This document shows, in pieces, positions 17,114-24,846 of a DNA stretch of 64,000 nucleotides; the first letter of the stretch is position 1; the number at the start of each line of letters is the position of its first letter. A program made the translations under genes and the position numbers. The notes beneath the pieces are model-generated. The model saw nothing but the letters and a program-made list of their open reading frames with translations. It was not told where the DNA came from and ran no database searches. Source of the stretch: Spirochaetales bacterium. GTDB taxonomy: Bacteria > Spirochaetota > Spirochaetia > UBA9216. Where the stretch lies: contig JAEKNX010000003.1 of NCBI GenBank assembly GCA_016839055.1, forward strand, positions 124,001-188,000. Direction: 5' to 3'.

Positions 17114-17554
17114 CTACCCTTTTTCCACCAGTTCAAGAGTAGTCCCTTCCGGATCACTGAAATATACCCATTTCCAGCCCGCAAGCGGACCTTCGGCTAT
17201 AAAATTCGGTTCAGTAAAGAACTCGACGCCGAGCTCTTTCATCCTCTGATACTCAGCCTCTATGTCAGCCACTTCAAAAGCCACATGACCAGGACCGGGG
17301 TTATTTGCCGGCAGAGGTCTTTCAATCTCCGCCGGCGGATTCTGATATTCAAAAAGTTCGATGCTGTAGTCTCCTGACTCCAGGATTGCCTGCCGCAGGC
17401 GTGCTCCCGGAACACCTACACCCTTTGAAAGCTCCACGCCTTCAGCAGGCTCGGTGGGCGAAACAACAAGTTTAAGCCCTAGGATATCCCTATAAAAAAG
17501 AACAGCCGCCTCAATATCTTTAACCGTAATTCCGGTATGCAGTATCTTCATCAT
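17114..17554 (-). CDS. VOC-superfamily (glyoxalase-like) protein
   Basis: A 146-residue protein with two betaalphabetabetabeta modules: KILHTGITVKDIEAAVLFYRDILGLKL, then GPGHVAFEVADIEAEYQRMKELGVEF, ending FSDPEGTTLELVEKG. The probable metal ligands are H6, E67 (in IELFEY), H94 and E142, by analogy with glyoxalase I. In this operon it might be an epimerase, an isomerase or an aldehyde-detoxifying lyase. No Shine-Dalgarno precedes either ATG (17554 or 17551); instead a hairpin that covers the upstream gene's stop ends about 8 nt away. Translation may therefore depend on coupling. Confidence 0.85.
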   Translation of the reverse strand: MMKILHTGITVKDIEAAVLFYRDILGLKLVVSPTEPAEGVELSKGVGVPGARLRQAILESGDYSIELFEYQNPPAEIERPLPANNPGPGHVAFEVADIEAEYQRMKELGVEFFTEPNFIAEGPLAGWKWVYFSDPEGTTLELVEKG

Positions 17555-17561
17555 TATAGCG

Positions 17562-17587
17562 AAGCTTCAAGCATAAGCTTAAAGCTT
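17562..17587 (-). repeat. Hairpin covering the oxidoreductase stop codon
   Basis: AAGCTTCAAGC (17562-17572) pairs with GCTTAAAGCTT (17577-17587) around ATAA, with one mismatch. The right arm contains the stop and last two codons of the Gfo/Idh gene. It fills the whole junction and leaves no room for a ribosome site for the VOC gene. Confidence 0.6.
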
Positions 17588-18736
17588 AATCTCTCTTCCC
17601 TCAGCTGCTGATTTAAGTCCAGCCTCGAGAATTTCAATCTCTTTCAGTCCGTCCTGGAAATTCGGTCTGATTTCAATGCCCTTATCAATAGCATCCATGA
17701 AATCAACTACCGCATGATGGAACTCGTGCTCATATCCGATAATGTGTCCTGCCGGCCACCATGCAGACATGTATTTGTGAACAGCCTCGGTGGTTTGAAT
17801 AGTCTTAAAGCCCTGCTGATTATCAGGATCTTCCCGGTTGTAGTATTCCAGTTCATTCATTCTTTCAAGATTGAACAGAAGTGATCCCTTGCTGCCGTAG
17901 ATTTCAAAGTAGTTATAATTTCTCCTGCCGGGCGCAAAACGGCTTGTATCAAAGGAACCAAGTGCGCCGTTCTCGAATCTGACAGTCATAAAGGCCGCGT
18001 CTTCGACGGTTACCTTGCCCTTTTTAGTCGTATCACCTGCTGTTCCGCTGAAAGTTCCGGAGGCCGCTTCATCCGGAAGAACACGCTCGGTGATAAAATT
18101 AGCGGTCATGCAGTTAACGCTCTCAATATCACCCACCAGGAATCTGGCAAGATCAACCGAGTGGGAGTTAAGATCTCCCTGAGGTCCCATTCCGGCCTTA
18201 TCAGCCTGAAGATGCCAGGTCAGGGGAAAGTCAGGATCAACAATCCAATCCTGAAGATAGGCTCCTCTCCAGTGAAAGATCCGGCCGATTTTTCCCTCAT
18301 CGATCATCTGCTTCGCAAGCTGGACCGCCGGACACCTGCGGTAGTTATGATTTACATAATTGACCTTGCCGCTCTTTGCCGCAAGCTCTGCCATTTCCCG
18401 AGCCTGCTCGAGGTTCATCGCAAGGGGCTTCTCACAGAAAACATGTTTTCCGGCCTTGAGAGCCGCCATTGCGATAGTGTGGTGCAGATGCTGGGGAACT
18501 GAGATATCAACGATATCTATATCATCCCGCGCTACGACCTTCTTCCAATCTGTTTCAATCTCTTCCCATCCCCACCGGTCGGCAAATTCCTGAACCGCTT
18601 CCGCATGGCGGCCGCAAATAACTTTCATGACGGGCTTAATATTCATATCAAAGAAAAGCGGCGCATTTCTCCAGGCGTTGGAGTGGGCTTTACCCATGAA
18701 CTTGTATCCTATTAGACCTACATTCATTGTTTTCAT
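17579..18736 (-). CDS. Gfo/Idh/MocA-family NAD(P)-dependent oxidoreductase
   Basis: A 385-residue sugar dehydrogenase. The N-terminal Rossmann fold opens MNVGLIGYKFMGKAHSNAW, with a Tyr-Lys variant of the usual GxGxxG, and contains HVFCEKPLAMN, whose lysine is the conserved catalytic-site residue. The C-terminal beta-sheet domain includes GDLNSHSVDLARFLVGD, the substrate-domain Asp/His motif. ATG 18736 follows AAAGGAGATAAA exactly; a TTG 15 nt upstream is discarded. It lies between a TIM-barrel isomerase and a VOC protein in a LacI-controlled operon, suggesting oxidation or epimerisation of a free sugar. The substrate is unknown. Confidence 0.92.
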   Translation of the reverse strand: MKTMNVGLIGYKFMGKAHSNAWRNAPLFFDMNIKPVMKVICGRHAEAVQEFADRWGWEEIETDWKKVVARDDIDIVDISVPQHLHHTIAMAALKAGKHVFCEKPLAMNLEQAREMAELAAKSGKVNYVNHNYRRCPAVQLAKQMIDEGKIGRIFHWRGAYLQDWIVDPDFPLTWHLQADKAGMGPQGDLNSHSVDLARFLVGDIESVNCMTANFITERVLPDEAASGTFSGTAGDTTKKGKVTVEDAAFMTVRFENGALGSFDTSRFAPGRRNYNYFEIYGSKGSLLFNLERMNELEYYNREDPDNQQGFKTIQTTEAVHKYMSAWWPAGHIIGYEHEFHHAVVDFMDAIDKGIEIRPNFQDGLKEIEILEAGLKSAAEGREIKL

Positions 18737-18753
18737 TTTATCTCCTTTCAATT

Positions 18754-18857
18754 AACCGCCATGGAAGGCGGTTCTTCCTCATTGGTAGTAATGAAGTATT
18801 AAAGTATTGCTTTAATACTTCTGAATAATAATTCGACAAGGATGTCGAATTATTATT
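18754..18857 (-). repeat. Three-hairpin array, copy A
   Basis: Read on the plus strand: H1 AACCGCC-ATGGAA-GGCGGTT (18754-18773); H2 GAAGTATTAAAG with loop TATTG and its complement (18793-18821); 2 nt; H3 AATAATAATTCGAC with loop AAGGAT and its complement (18824-18857). H3 overlaps two bases of the stop codon of the upstream isomerase gene, and H1 ends just before the ribosome site of the Gfo/Idh gene. Related copies are at 27832 and 30075. Confidence 0.8.
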
Positions 18858-19731
18858 AACCTACAATTCCGGCGATTCGTTTCAATTCTTTAACACTCGC
18901 TTCTACGGCCTTATTTTCATCATCATCACTCCAGTCATTTCGGTTGTCTTCGTGAAGATAGTCAATTTCCATTGCGAGAAAACCCTGGTAGTCCGCATCC
19001 TTAAGAAGCTGAGCGAGTTTGAGGTTGTCAACGAGGCCTTCGCCTGTCGGGGTACAGGCAAAGAAATGCCAGCTGCCGACCCCGCAGTTCGCCTGGGGTT
19101 TTAAGTCCTTAACATGGGTTGAGAAGGTGTATTTTGCGAGTTTTTTCATTCCTTCGACAGGATCATCGAGGACGCGCATGAAGTTTCCGGTATCAAAGTT
19201 AATGCCGAAGTTAGGAGAATTCACCTGATGGATAATCCGGAGCATCTCATCCGCATTGAAATCTATGTGATTCTCGTTTGCAATCTTTATTCCCTTTTTT
19301 TCAGCGGTAGGCATTGCGTTCTGGAACATCCGGGTCAGAGTGTTAATCATCCATTCATGATCCTTGAACCTGAACATCAGACTCGCGCCGCAGACTCTCA
19401 TTACATCAGCCCCGATTGCCTCGGCGTATTCCATATGCTGCATCATGTCGTCGAATGCAGCCTCATTGTATCCGCCCTCGAGTCCGTCAGGATGTCCCCA
19501 GGCGTATACTCTGTCGAAATTATACTCATCGAGCATTCCCTTTACTTCACTCAAGTAGCTCGGGGCAAAACTCGGAAAAAAACATGATTCAAGTGATACT
19601 CCGTCAACACCAAGCTCGGCGGCTCTTTTAATGAACCATTCCATGCTTATATTTTTTGACGGTGCTTTCTGATCATCATAAACTTCACCAAAAAGGCGGT
19701 GAAAACAATAGCTGTCGATACCTACTTTCAT
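18856..19731 (-). CDS. Sugar phosphate isomerase/epimerase (xylose isomerase-like TIM barrel)
   Basis: A 291-residue AP-endonuclease-2 / IolE-type TIM barrel. Visible features are KVGIDSYCFHRLFGE, GVDGVSLESCFFP, the metal-ligand segments IKIANENHIDFNADE (E, H), FGINFDTGNFMRVLDDP (D) and STHVKDLKPQ (H), and the C-terminal GFLAMEIDYLHED (E). Such enzymes isomerise or epimerise keto-sugars or inosose-like compounds using a divalent metal. It is the first gene behind a clear sigma-70 promoter (19810-19837) and paired LacI-type operators. Its stop codon lies in hairpin H3 of array A. The substrate is not determined. Confidence 0.88.
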   Translation of the reverse strand: MKVGIDSYCFHRLFGEVYDDQKAPSKNISMEWFIKRAAELGVDGVSLESCFFPSFAPSYLSEVKGMLDEYNFDRVYAWGHPDGLEGGYNEAAFDDMMQHMEYAEAIGADVMRVCGASLMFRFKDHEWMINTLTRMFQNAMPTAEKKGIKIANENHIDFNADEMLRIIHQVNSPNFGINFDTGNFMRVLDDPVEGMKKLAKYTFSTHVKDLKPQANCGVGSWHFFACTPTGEGLVDNLKLAQLLKDADYQGFLAMEIDYLHEDNRNDWSDDDENKAVEASVKELKRIAGIVG

Positions 19732-19776
19732 CTCAATCCTCCGAATATATCATGTTATTTTAGTCAGGCTGGTTTC

Positions 19777-19807
19777 TAAAACGTTTCAATTCATCTGAAA
19801 CGTTTTA
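19777..19807 (-). promoter_or_regulatory. Paired LacI-family operators
   Basis: TAAAACGTTTCA at 19777-19788 is repeated in perfect inversion as TGAAACGTTTTA at 19796-19807, with 7 bp between. Each arm is itself close to the LacI-family palindrome AAACGTTT with a central CG; the two centres are 19 bp apart. The pair lies just downstream of the -10 of the isomerase promoter, where a repressor would block initiation. The LacI-family gene at 19983-20987 is the likely partner. Confidence 0.8.
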
Positions 19808-19809
19808 AT

Positions 19810-19837
19810 ATTTTAACATACCATCGACAGCTGTCAA
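19810..19837 (-). promoter_or_regulatory. Sigma-70 promoter of the isomerase operon
   Basis: On the minus strand a perfect -35 TTGACA (plus 19832-19837) is followed after 16 bp by TAAAAT (19810-19815). It is about 80 nt ahead of the isomerase start and directly abuts the paired operators. Confidence 0.75.
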
Positions 19838-19866
19838 GAAATTTTTTACGCTTTACTGTTGTTTTT

Positions 19867-19885
19867 TAGTGTTTGTTATCGTTTA
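19867..19885 (-). promoter_or_regulatory. Shared 19-bp regulatory box, copy 2
   Basis: TAGTGTTTGTTATCGTTTA differs at two positions from the box at 13065-13083. Here it ends 29 nt upstream of the -35, against 18 nt in the other copy. The 11-bp difference is one DNA turn, so both boxes face the promoter on the same side. Confidence 0.55.
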
Positions 19886-19982
19886 TCTGGCAAATACATA
19901 ATTCATTGTTCATAATAAAACATACGTATTCTGCTGTCGTTCGGGATTTTACAGTGAAAGATTATAAACGTGTATCGGAGAA

Positions 19983-20987
19983 TTATGCCGTTCCGCGCTT
20001 TAGAAGTTGCGGCACCAGACGGATATTAACAGGTGAATGTCCGGTATCCATTACCTTAAACAGGTTTTCAGCAAGCGCTATTCCCAGATCATGCATCCTG
20101 CCGTCAATGGTTGTAAGCTGCGGAAAGACAGCCTGTGACAGTTCAACATTATCGTAACCAGCCACCGCTACGTCACCGGGGATACTCAAGCCCCGCTCTT
20201 TAAGGCAGCGCATAGCGCCTGCGGCCATATAGTCATTTGCACAGAAAATTGCTTCAGGCTGAACCGTTTCGAGAAGCAGTGCAGCCCCCCTGTGTCCGCT
20301 CTCTATCGTATAATCTCCGTAGATCTGGGATTTCTCAGGAACATCAATTCCATTCGATTTCATTGTCGCGAGAAAACTGCGCTTCCGCTGAATTCCATCA
20401 TAGTGATCCTCCGGGCCGTGAATTATTGCAATATTTTTATAACCTGATTTGATGAAGTGCTCGGCAATAAGCCGGGCGCCCAGCTCATTATCAATATATA
20501 CGGTATTCAGCTGTTCAGTAACATCAGATGCGTTCAGAAATATAACAGGAAAATCTCCAAGCGCGCTTAAAAAATCGTACGGCCGCACATACTGCGGAAT
20601 AATAATGAGTCCGTCGGTTGAACGGTCATGAACGCGCCTGGTAAAATACTCGGTCAGATCGGCATCCTCCCAGTTCTTTACATCGAATAGAAAACTGTGC
20701 TCTTGCTTCTCGACCACTTTCAAAATTCCCTGGATAATATGATAGAAGAATGTACTCTCGTTTACGATGTCCGCATGGCCCCTGGAATTGATAACCACCA
20801 GCATGATGGTAGCAGCTTTTCCGGTAATCAGGGTCCTGCCGCTCTTGTTCGGGTAATACTTCAGCTCGGCCGCGCATTTTAAAACTTTCTCACGGGTTCT
20901 CTCATTTACATACTTGCCGTTAAGAGCCTGAGAGACGGTTGCTACAGAAACACCCGCCAGGCGGGCTACATCTTTTAAATTTGCCAC
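19983..20987 (-). CDS. LacI-family transcriptional regulator
   Basis: A 334-residue regulator. ANLKDVARLAGVSVATVSQALNGKYVNERTREKVLKCAAELKYYPN is the full LacI helix-turn-helix with hinge. The rest is a periplasmic-binding-like effector domain (GLIIIPQYVRPYDFLSALGDFPVIFLNAS; AIFCANDYMAAGAMRCLKERGLSIPGDVAVAGYDN). I start at GTG 20987, because GAGGAA precedes it and the gene's own promoter (21018-21046) lies inside the longer open frame, ruling out upstream starts. It probably represses the isomerase operon through 19777-19807. The effector sugar is unknown. Confidence 0.93.
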   Translation of the reverse strand: MANLKDVARLAGVSVATVSQALNGKYVNERTREKVLKCAAELKYYPNKSGRTLITGKAATIMLVVINSRGHADIVNESTFFYHIIQGILKVVEKQEHSFLFDVKNWEDADLTEYFTRRVHDRSTDGLIIIPQYVRPYDFLSALGDFPVIFLNASDVTEQLNTVYIDNELGARLIAEHFIKSGYKNIAIIHGPEDHYDGIQRKRSFLATMKSNGIDVPEKSQIYGDYTIESGHRGAALLLETVQPEAIFCANDYMAAGAMRCLKERGLSIPGDVAVAGYDNVELSQAVFPQLTTIDGRMHDLGIALAENLFKVMDTGHSPVNIRLVPQLLKRGTA

Positions 20988-21017
20988 ATTTTCCTCGATT
21001 CCGACTTTTCCGAATTT

Positions 21018-21046
21018 ATTATCTTCAATTGCCGGAATGCTGTCAA
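21018..21046 (-). promoter_or_regulatory. Sigma-70 promoter of the lacI-family gene
   Basis: On the minus strand TTGACA (plus 21041-21046) and GATAAT (21018-21023) are 17 bp apart, a near-consensus arrangement. The GTG start of the regulator is about 30 nt downstream. Confidence 0.7.
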
Positions 21047-21048
21047 TG

Positions 21049-21082
21049 AAAAAAAAGGAGCCTGCAGAAAACACAGGCTTCC
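21049..21082 (-). terminator. Rho-independent terminator upstream of the lacI-family promoter
   Basis: On the minus strand the stem AGCCTG/CAGGCT, extended by flanking pairs with a bulge, is followed by eight T. It ends transcription arriving from 21.1-21.2 kb. A possible rubredoxin remnant there would be its original client. Confidence 0.65.
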
Positions 21083-21315
21083 ACCGGAATATCATCCGGC
21101 GCCTTCTTCAGGATCTGCAGCAGCCTCATCCCAGCCGTGAGTTGCATCAGCAACTAAAGAACAGACGAATTTCTGAACATATCAAGATTTCGCTTCTGTC
21201 GCTCTGCTTTTCTGATACTCTCTGCTTGTCTACGATAAAAATCATAGTACCGCCAACTTGTTTTGTAAACTGTTTTATCAGCCAAAATAGATTCCAAATA
21301 TAGACAGTTTTTCTT

Positions 21316-21344
21316 TTGTGTTTAACCGCTTATTGGATTACAAT
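21316..21344 (+). promoter_or_regulatory. Promoter of the MFS/acyltransferase operon with a possible LacI-type site
   Basis: TTGTGT (21316-21321) and TACAAT (21339-21344) are spaced 17 bp and lie 30 nt ahead of the symporter ATG. The spacer contains TTTAACCGCTTA, which fits the loose LacI-family pattern TAANCGNTTA. Repression by the divergent LacI-family gene is plausible but not shown. Confidence 0.5.
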
Positions 21345-21373
21345 ATTTCCAACTTAAAAGGTGGGCACAAACT

Positions 21374-22708
21374 ATGACAAAACTAAGCAGAAGAATTAAA
21401 CTTGGATTCGGGATAGGTGATCTAGGGGGCAACCTTTTCTTTACGATGACCGGATTCTATCTTCTATTTTTTCTTACCGATATTGCCGGCCTCTCTCCGG
21501 CTTTGGCCGGAACTGTTCTGATGATAGGAAAAATCTGGGACGCGGTAACAGATCCCGCAACGGGCTATCTTTCCGACCGTACCCGAACACGGTGGGGCAG
21601 ACGGAGGCCGTACATGTTCATTGGTTCATTCATAGCCCTGGCGGCAATGGGATTAATGTTTACAAACCCCGGACTTGCAAAACAGACTTCTCTTTTCATC
21701 TATTTCACCTTGATTTACTGCCTGCTGAATACCGCCTACACCCTGGTTAATATTCCTTATTCGGCCCTCCTGCCCGAACTTTCATCGGACTTCGATCAGC
21801 GGACAGTTCTCACCGGCTACCGGATGAGTTTTGCGGTAGTCGGAACATTTGTCGGCGCCGGTGCGGTTATGCCGATCGTCGGACTCTTCAGTTCCCCGAA
21901 TTTTGGCTGGGCTTTCATGGGCTACACGGCCGGAGCGATAATGCTGATAACATCAATGATAACCATATGGGCAATAAGGGAACCCGGGCACCCGGAACCC
22001 CAGAAGGACGCAGGCTTCTTCAAGACCTATGCACAGGCTCTAACTAATAAGGTTTTCCTTCTCGCACTGATTCCCTGGTCGCTCTTCATTCTCGGAACAT
22101 CCATGGTCCAGGGAGCACTGGTCTATTACTTCAAATACATATTCAGGGACGAAGGGATGTTTCAGATAGCGCTTGTCTTCCTTCTTTCCACAAGCCTGAT
22201 CTTCATCCCTGTCTGGGTAAAAATCTCCAAAAAAATCGGCAAAAAATGGTGTTATGCCGCCGGAATGACAATAATGACGGGAGGAGTCCTTATTTTCTCA
22301 CTTGGGGGCGAATCGATGGGTGCGCTGGGCTCCTGCCTAGTGATGGCCATAGCAGGAATAGGCCTCTCGACCCATTATGTAATTCCGCATTCGATGCTTC
22401 CAGACGTCGTCGAACATGATTCGGTACATCACAACGGCAGAAGAAGAGAGGGAGTTTTCTCAAGCCTCTGGACATTCATGAGCAAGATCGGGCAGGCGGT
22501 TGCTCTCGCCCTGAACGGATGGATCCTCGCCCTCTTTGCCTACGATCCTGATACCGAATTATCCAGGGCAACTATTAACGGCATAAAAATAATCTGCGGA
22601 CCCGCTCCAGCGGTCTTCTATGTAATCGGAATAATTATCATCGCCTTCTATCCAATCAGCAAAAAGTATTATGATCACATGACCGCAGGAGCAGGCGCGG
22701 GGATATGA
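21374..22708 (+). CDS. GPH-family sugar:cation symporter (MFS)
   Basis: A 444-residue, roughly twelve-helix transporter. The loop WDAVTDPATGYLSDRTRTRWGRRRPYM and NIPYSALLPELSSDFDQRTVLTGYRM are the two diagnostic stretches of the glycoside-pentoside-hexuronide family. The late motif HHNGRRREGVFSSLWTFMSKIGQA is also typical. It diverges from the lacI-family gene and may bring in the sugar handled by that regulon. Its stop overlaps the next start by 4 bp (ATGA), so the two proteins are translationally coupled. Confidence 0.92.
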   Translation: MTKLSRRIKLGFGIGDLGGNLFFTMTGFYLLFFLTDIAGLSPALAGTVLMIGKIWDAVTDPATGYLSDRTRTRWGRRRPYMFIGSFIALAAMGLMFTNPGLAKQTSLFIYFTLIYCLLNTAYTLVNIPYSALLPELSSDFDQRTVLTGYRMSFAVVGTFVGAGAVMPIVGLFSSPNFGWAFMGYTAGAIMLITSMITIWAIREPGHPEPQKDAGFFKTYAQALTNKVFLLALIPWSLFILGTSMVQGALVYYFKYIFRDEGMFQIALVFLLSTSLIFIPVWVKISKKIGKKWCYAAGMTIMTGGVLIFSLGGESMGALGSCLVMAIAGIGLSTHYVIPHSMLPDVVEHDSVHHNGRRREGVFSSLWTFMSKIGQAVALALNGWILALFAYDPDTELSRATINGIKIICGPAPAVFYVIGIIIIAFYPISKKYYDHMTAGAGAGI

Positions 22709-24063
22709 GCTGGCGAAGCGGAAGAACAACCTCAGTCAGACGAGCGGTCAGGGGGCGGGGATTCCTGTCGCCGAAATTCTCAAATACCGCGAGATGGCTC
22801 ATGATAATAATCGGCAGACTCTATTTAAACCTCTTTGAAGGAATTAGCAGCGTAAAATTTATTCATCAGGACCGGATAGCAAGTGCCTTTAAAGATTTTC
22901 ATAACGGAAGGCACCGGCTTATATTCGCCTTCCGTCACGCAGCCAAGGAAGACCCTCCGGTATTAATGTACGCGTTCAATCACCCAATGCGAAAAAGGCT
23001 CAGACAGGGAAGAAAACTCAGTCACGTGAGGTTCCTCTATGGACGTGATGTCCCCAACTGGGCCGGGGGCGCGGCAGCCTGGCTGTTTCCAAAAATCGGG
23101 GCGATCCCGGTCCAGAACCGCGGAGGAAACCGGGAGGCTCTTTGTCTGCTGCGAAGAGAGATGAAGGACGGACGTTTTCCGATAATACTGGCACCCGAAG
23201 AGCAGGTTGTATACCATATGTATCACACCTCGGACATAGCTCCGGGAATATCCTCGCTTGTCCGCTGGGGACAGAAGAGCGGAAAACCCGTAATGGTAAT
23301 GCCACTAGCAATGGGTTACACCTACGGAGAAGAACCGGAGCGCTTTATCCGGAAAATGCTTTCTAAATGGGAGAATGAAACCGGATTCCGGCTTCAGCAC
23401 CGGAAATCCGGGCCTCTTTATCCGCTTCTTGCCGAAGCGGCAGATAAAACTGTTTCACTGCTCGAGTCTTTTTACGGGACGGCCCCCATGGAGAGCACTG
23501 AGCTTCCCACACCAGGGGAGCTGGATGCGAGAATAACTGCCCTCTGCGCAGCGGTCCTTTCTGAAGCCGAAAAGGTGGCCAATCTCTCCTCGGAGGGCAG
23601 CGGAATGGACAGGCTATTCCGGATTAGATACGCTGGTGTAGACTCTCTCTTTCCCGAGAAGCTCGACCCCGCGGCGCAGCCGGCTCTCCCCCGCGCCCTT
23701 CTTGATTTCAAAGCCCTGAAGGCCGCGGTTTCTATCCGGCATTCACAGATAGTGGATGTTCTTGAGTATATTCACATGTCATACATTACTCCGCCGTTTT
23801 CCGCGGGCCGCGGCTGCGAGTTCGTTCTCAACCTGCTCGACCTCATAAACCGGGCTCAGGGCGGTGATATAAGCTCCCGCTTCAGCCCGAAAAACCAGAA
23901 GAGCGTCGTCCTCGCGGGGCCGCCTATTGTCTATGATGCCTCATCCGATGAAGGGATGGGAAGAAGGGAGTCTCTGGATAAAATAACATCCGATGTTAAA
24001 GCAGCCCTCGAGCAGGCGTCGGCCGAACTCGAAAGAGAATGGGAATCGATCATGCTGTCCTGA
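22705..24063 (+). CDS. Acyltransferase-like protein (LPLAT/PlsC type)
   Basis: A 452-residue protein. FAFRHAAKEDPPVL provides the HX4D catalytic motif (H-AAKE-D) of glycerolipid acyltransferases. It is followed by LYGRDVPNWAGGAAAWLFPKIGAIPVQNRGGNREAL, matching the substrate-arginine region, and IILAPEEQVVYH, in the position of the FPEG motif. The second half (from about residue 240) is helical with no family I recognise. It is roughly twice the length of PlsC. It is coupled to a sugar symporter, an odd partner for a lipid enzyme. The acyl acceptor is unknown. Confidence 0.7.
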   Translation: MSWRSGRTTSVRRAVRGRGFLSPKFSNTARWLMIIIGRLYLNLFEGISSVKFIHQDRIASAFKDFHNGRHRLIFAFRHAAKEDPPVLMYAFNHPMRKRLRQGRKLSHVRFLYGRDVPNWAGGAAAWLFPKIGAIPVQNRGGNREALCLLRREMKDGRFPIILAPEEQVVYHMYHTSDIAPGISSLVRWGQKSGKPVMVMPLAMGYTYGEEPERFIRKMLSKWENETGFRLQHRKSGPLYPLLAEAADKTVSLLESFYGTAPMESTELPTPGELDARITALCAAVLSEAEKVANLSSEGSGMDRLFRIRYAGVDSLFPEKLDPAAQPALPRALLDFKALKAAVSIRHSQIVDVLEYIHMSYITPPFSAGRGCEFVLNLLDLINRAQGGDISSRFSPKNQKSVVLAGPPIVYDASSDEGMGRRESLDKITSDVKAALEQASAELEREWESIMLS

Positions 24064-24067
24064 GCTC

Positions 24068-24829
24068 TCAGGCAGGAACACCGCGCCTTGCAACCTCGAG
24101 TGAGAACCGGTTACGATCTCCACGGTAGTAGGCAAGAGAGAACTCGACTGGTGCTCCGTCATCCTCGCACGCGATAGTTTCTATAAACTGAATCGGATCA
24201 CCTGGCTCAATAGAGAGGGTCTCTGCCTCGAAGTTCCCAGCGATTCGGGCTTCGAGCATCCTCTTTGTTGATGTAAGAACGCAACTGAACTGCTGCTCCA
24301 TCACCGTATAAAGGGATTCCACCTCAAGATCATGTTCGAGTATGGGGGTGAAACGGTCGGCAGGAAGCCAGGTATTAACAAGAACAATGGGTTCTTTATT
24401 GATAGATCTGAGCCTGCTGATAAAAACCAGATCATCGCCGGTCTTTATCCCGAAAACCTCGGCAGCCTGGGCACTCGCTCCCCTGATGACAGCACTCAGC
24501 AGCCGGGTTTCCGGTTCAAGCCCCTTCTGCTGCATCTCGGTATTAAAACTTTCAAGGACAAGAAGAAAATCCTGTTTTATCTTAGTTCTGGTGACAAATG
24601 AGCCCTTGCCCTTCCGCCGTATAATATGGCCCTCTGTAACGAGCTCATTGATGGCCTGCCGGACCGTCGGTCTGCTGATATCAAAATGCTCGCAGAGCTC
24701 GACCTCCGTAGGAATCAGATCGCCGTCGTCAAGAGTCTCCAGGAATCCGAGGAGAATTTCCTTCAGCTGAAAATACAGCGGAATTGGAATACTCTTATCT
24801 ATTGATTTATCAGCAAGCTCTCTTCGCAT
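24068..24829 (-). CDS. GntR-family regulator with UTRA domain (HutC subfamily)
   Basis: A 253-residue regulator. The N-terminal winged helix (PTEVELCEHFDISRPTVRQAINELVTEGHIIRRKGKGSFV) is the GntR signature. The C-terminal UTRA effector domain runs from about residue 90 to the end (LVFISRLRSINKEPIVLVNTWLPADRFTP; PIQFIETIACEDDGAPVEFSLAYYRGDRNRFSLEV). It is the last gene of the minus-strand AOR-aldolase operon, 17 bp after the aldolase, and probably controls it, perhaps through the palindrome at 30244-30255. The effector is likely a sugar phosphate or sugar acid. Confidence 0.93.
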   Translation of the reverse strand: MRRELADKSIDKSIPIPLYFQLKEILLGFLETLDDGDLIPTEVELCEHFDISRPTVRQAINELVTEGHIIRRKGKGSFVTRTKIKQDFLLVLESFNTEMQQKGLEPETRLLSAVIRGASAQAAEVFGIKTGDDLVFISRLRSINKEPIVLVNTWLPADRFTPILEHDLEVESLYTVMEQQFSCVLTSTKRMLEARIAGNFEAETLSIEPGDPIQFIETIACEDDGAPVEFSLAYYRGDRNRFSLEVARRGVPA

Positions 24830-24846
24830 AGTCCGGCCTTCCTTTT

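Noticed and set aside
18754-18857. Array A as a CRISPR or an insertion-sequence end
   Set aside because: There are no regularly spaced identical repeats, no spacers, no transposase and no target-site duplication.
20988-21095. N-terminal extension of the LacI-family protein
   Set aside because: The extension contains a near-consensus promoter and part of a terminator, and the helix-turn-helix begins right after GTG 20987.
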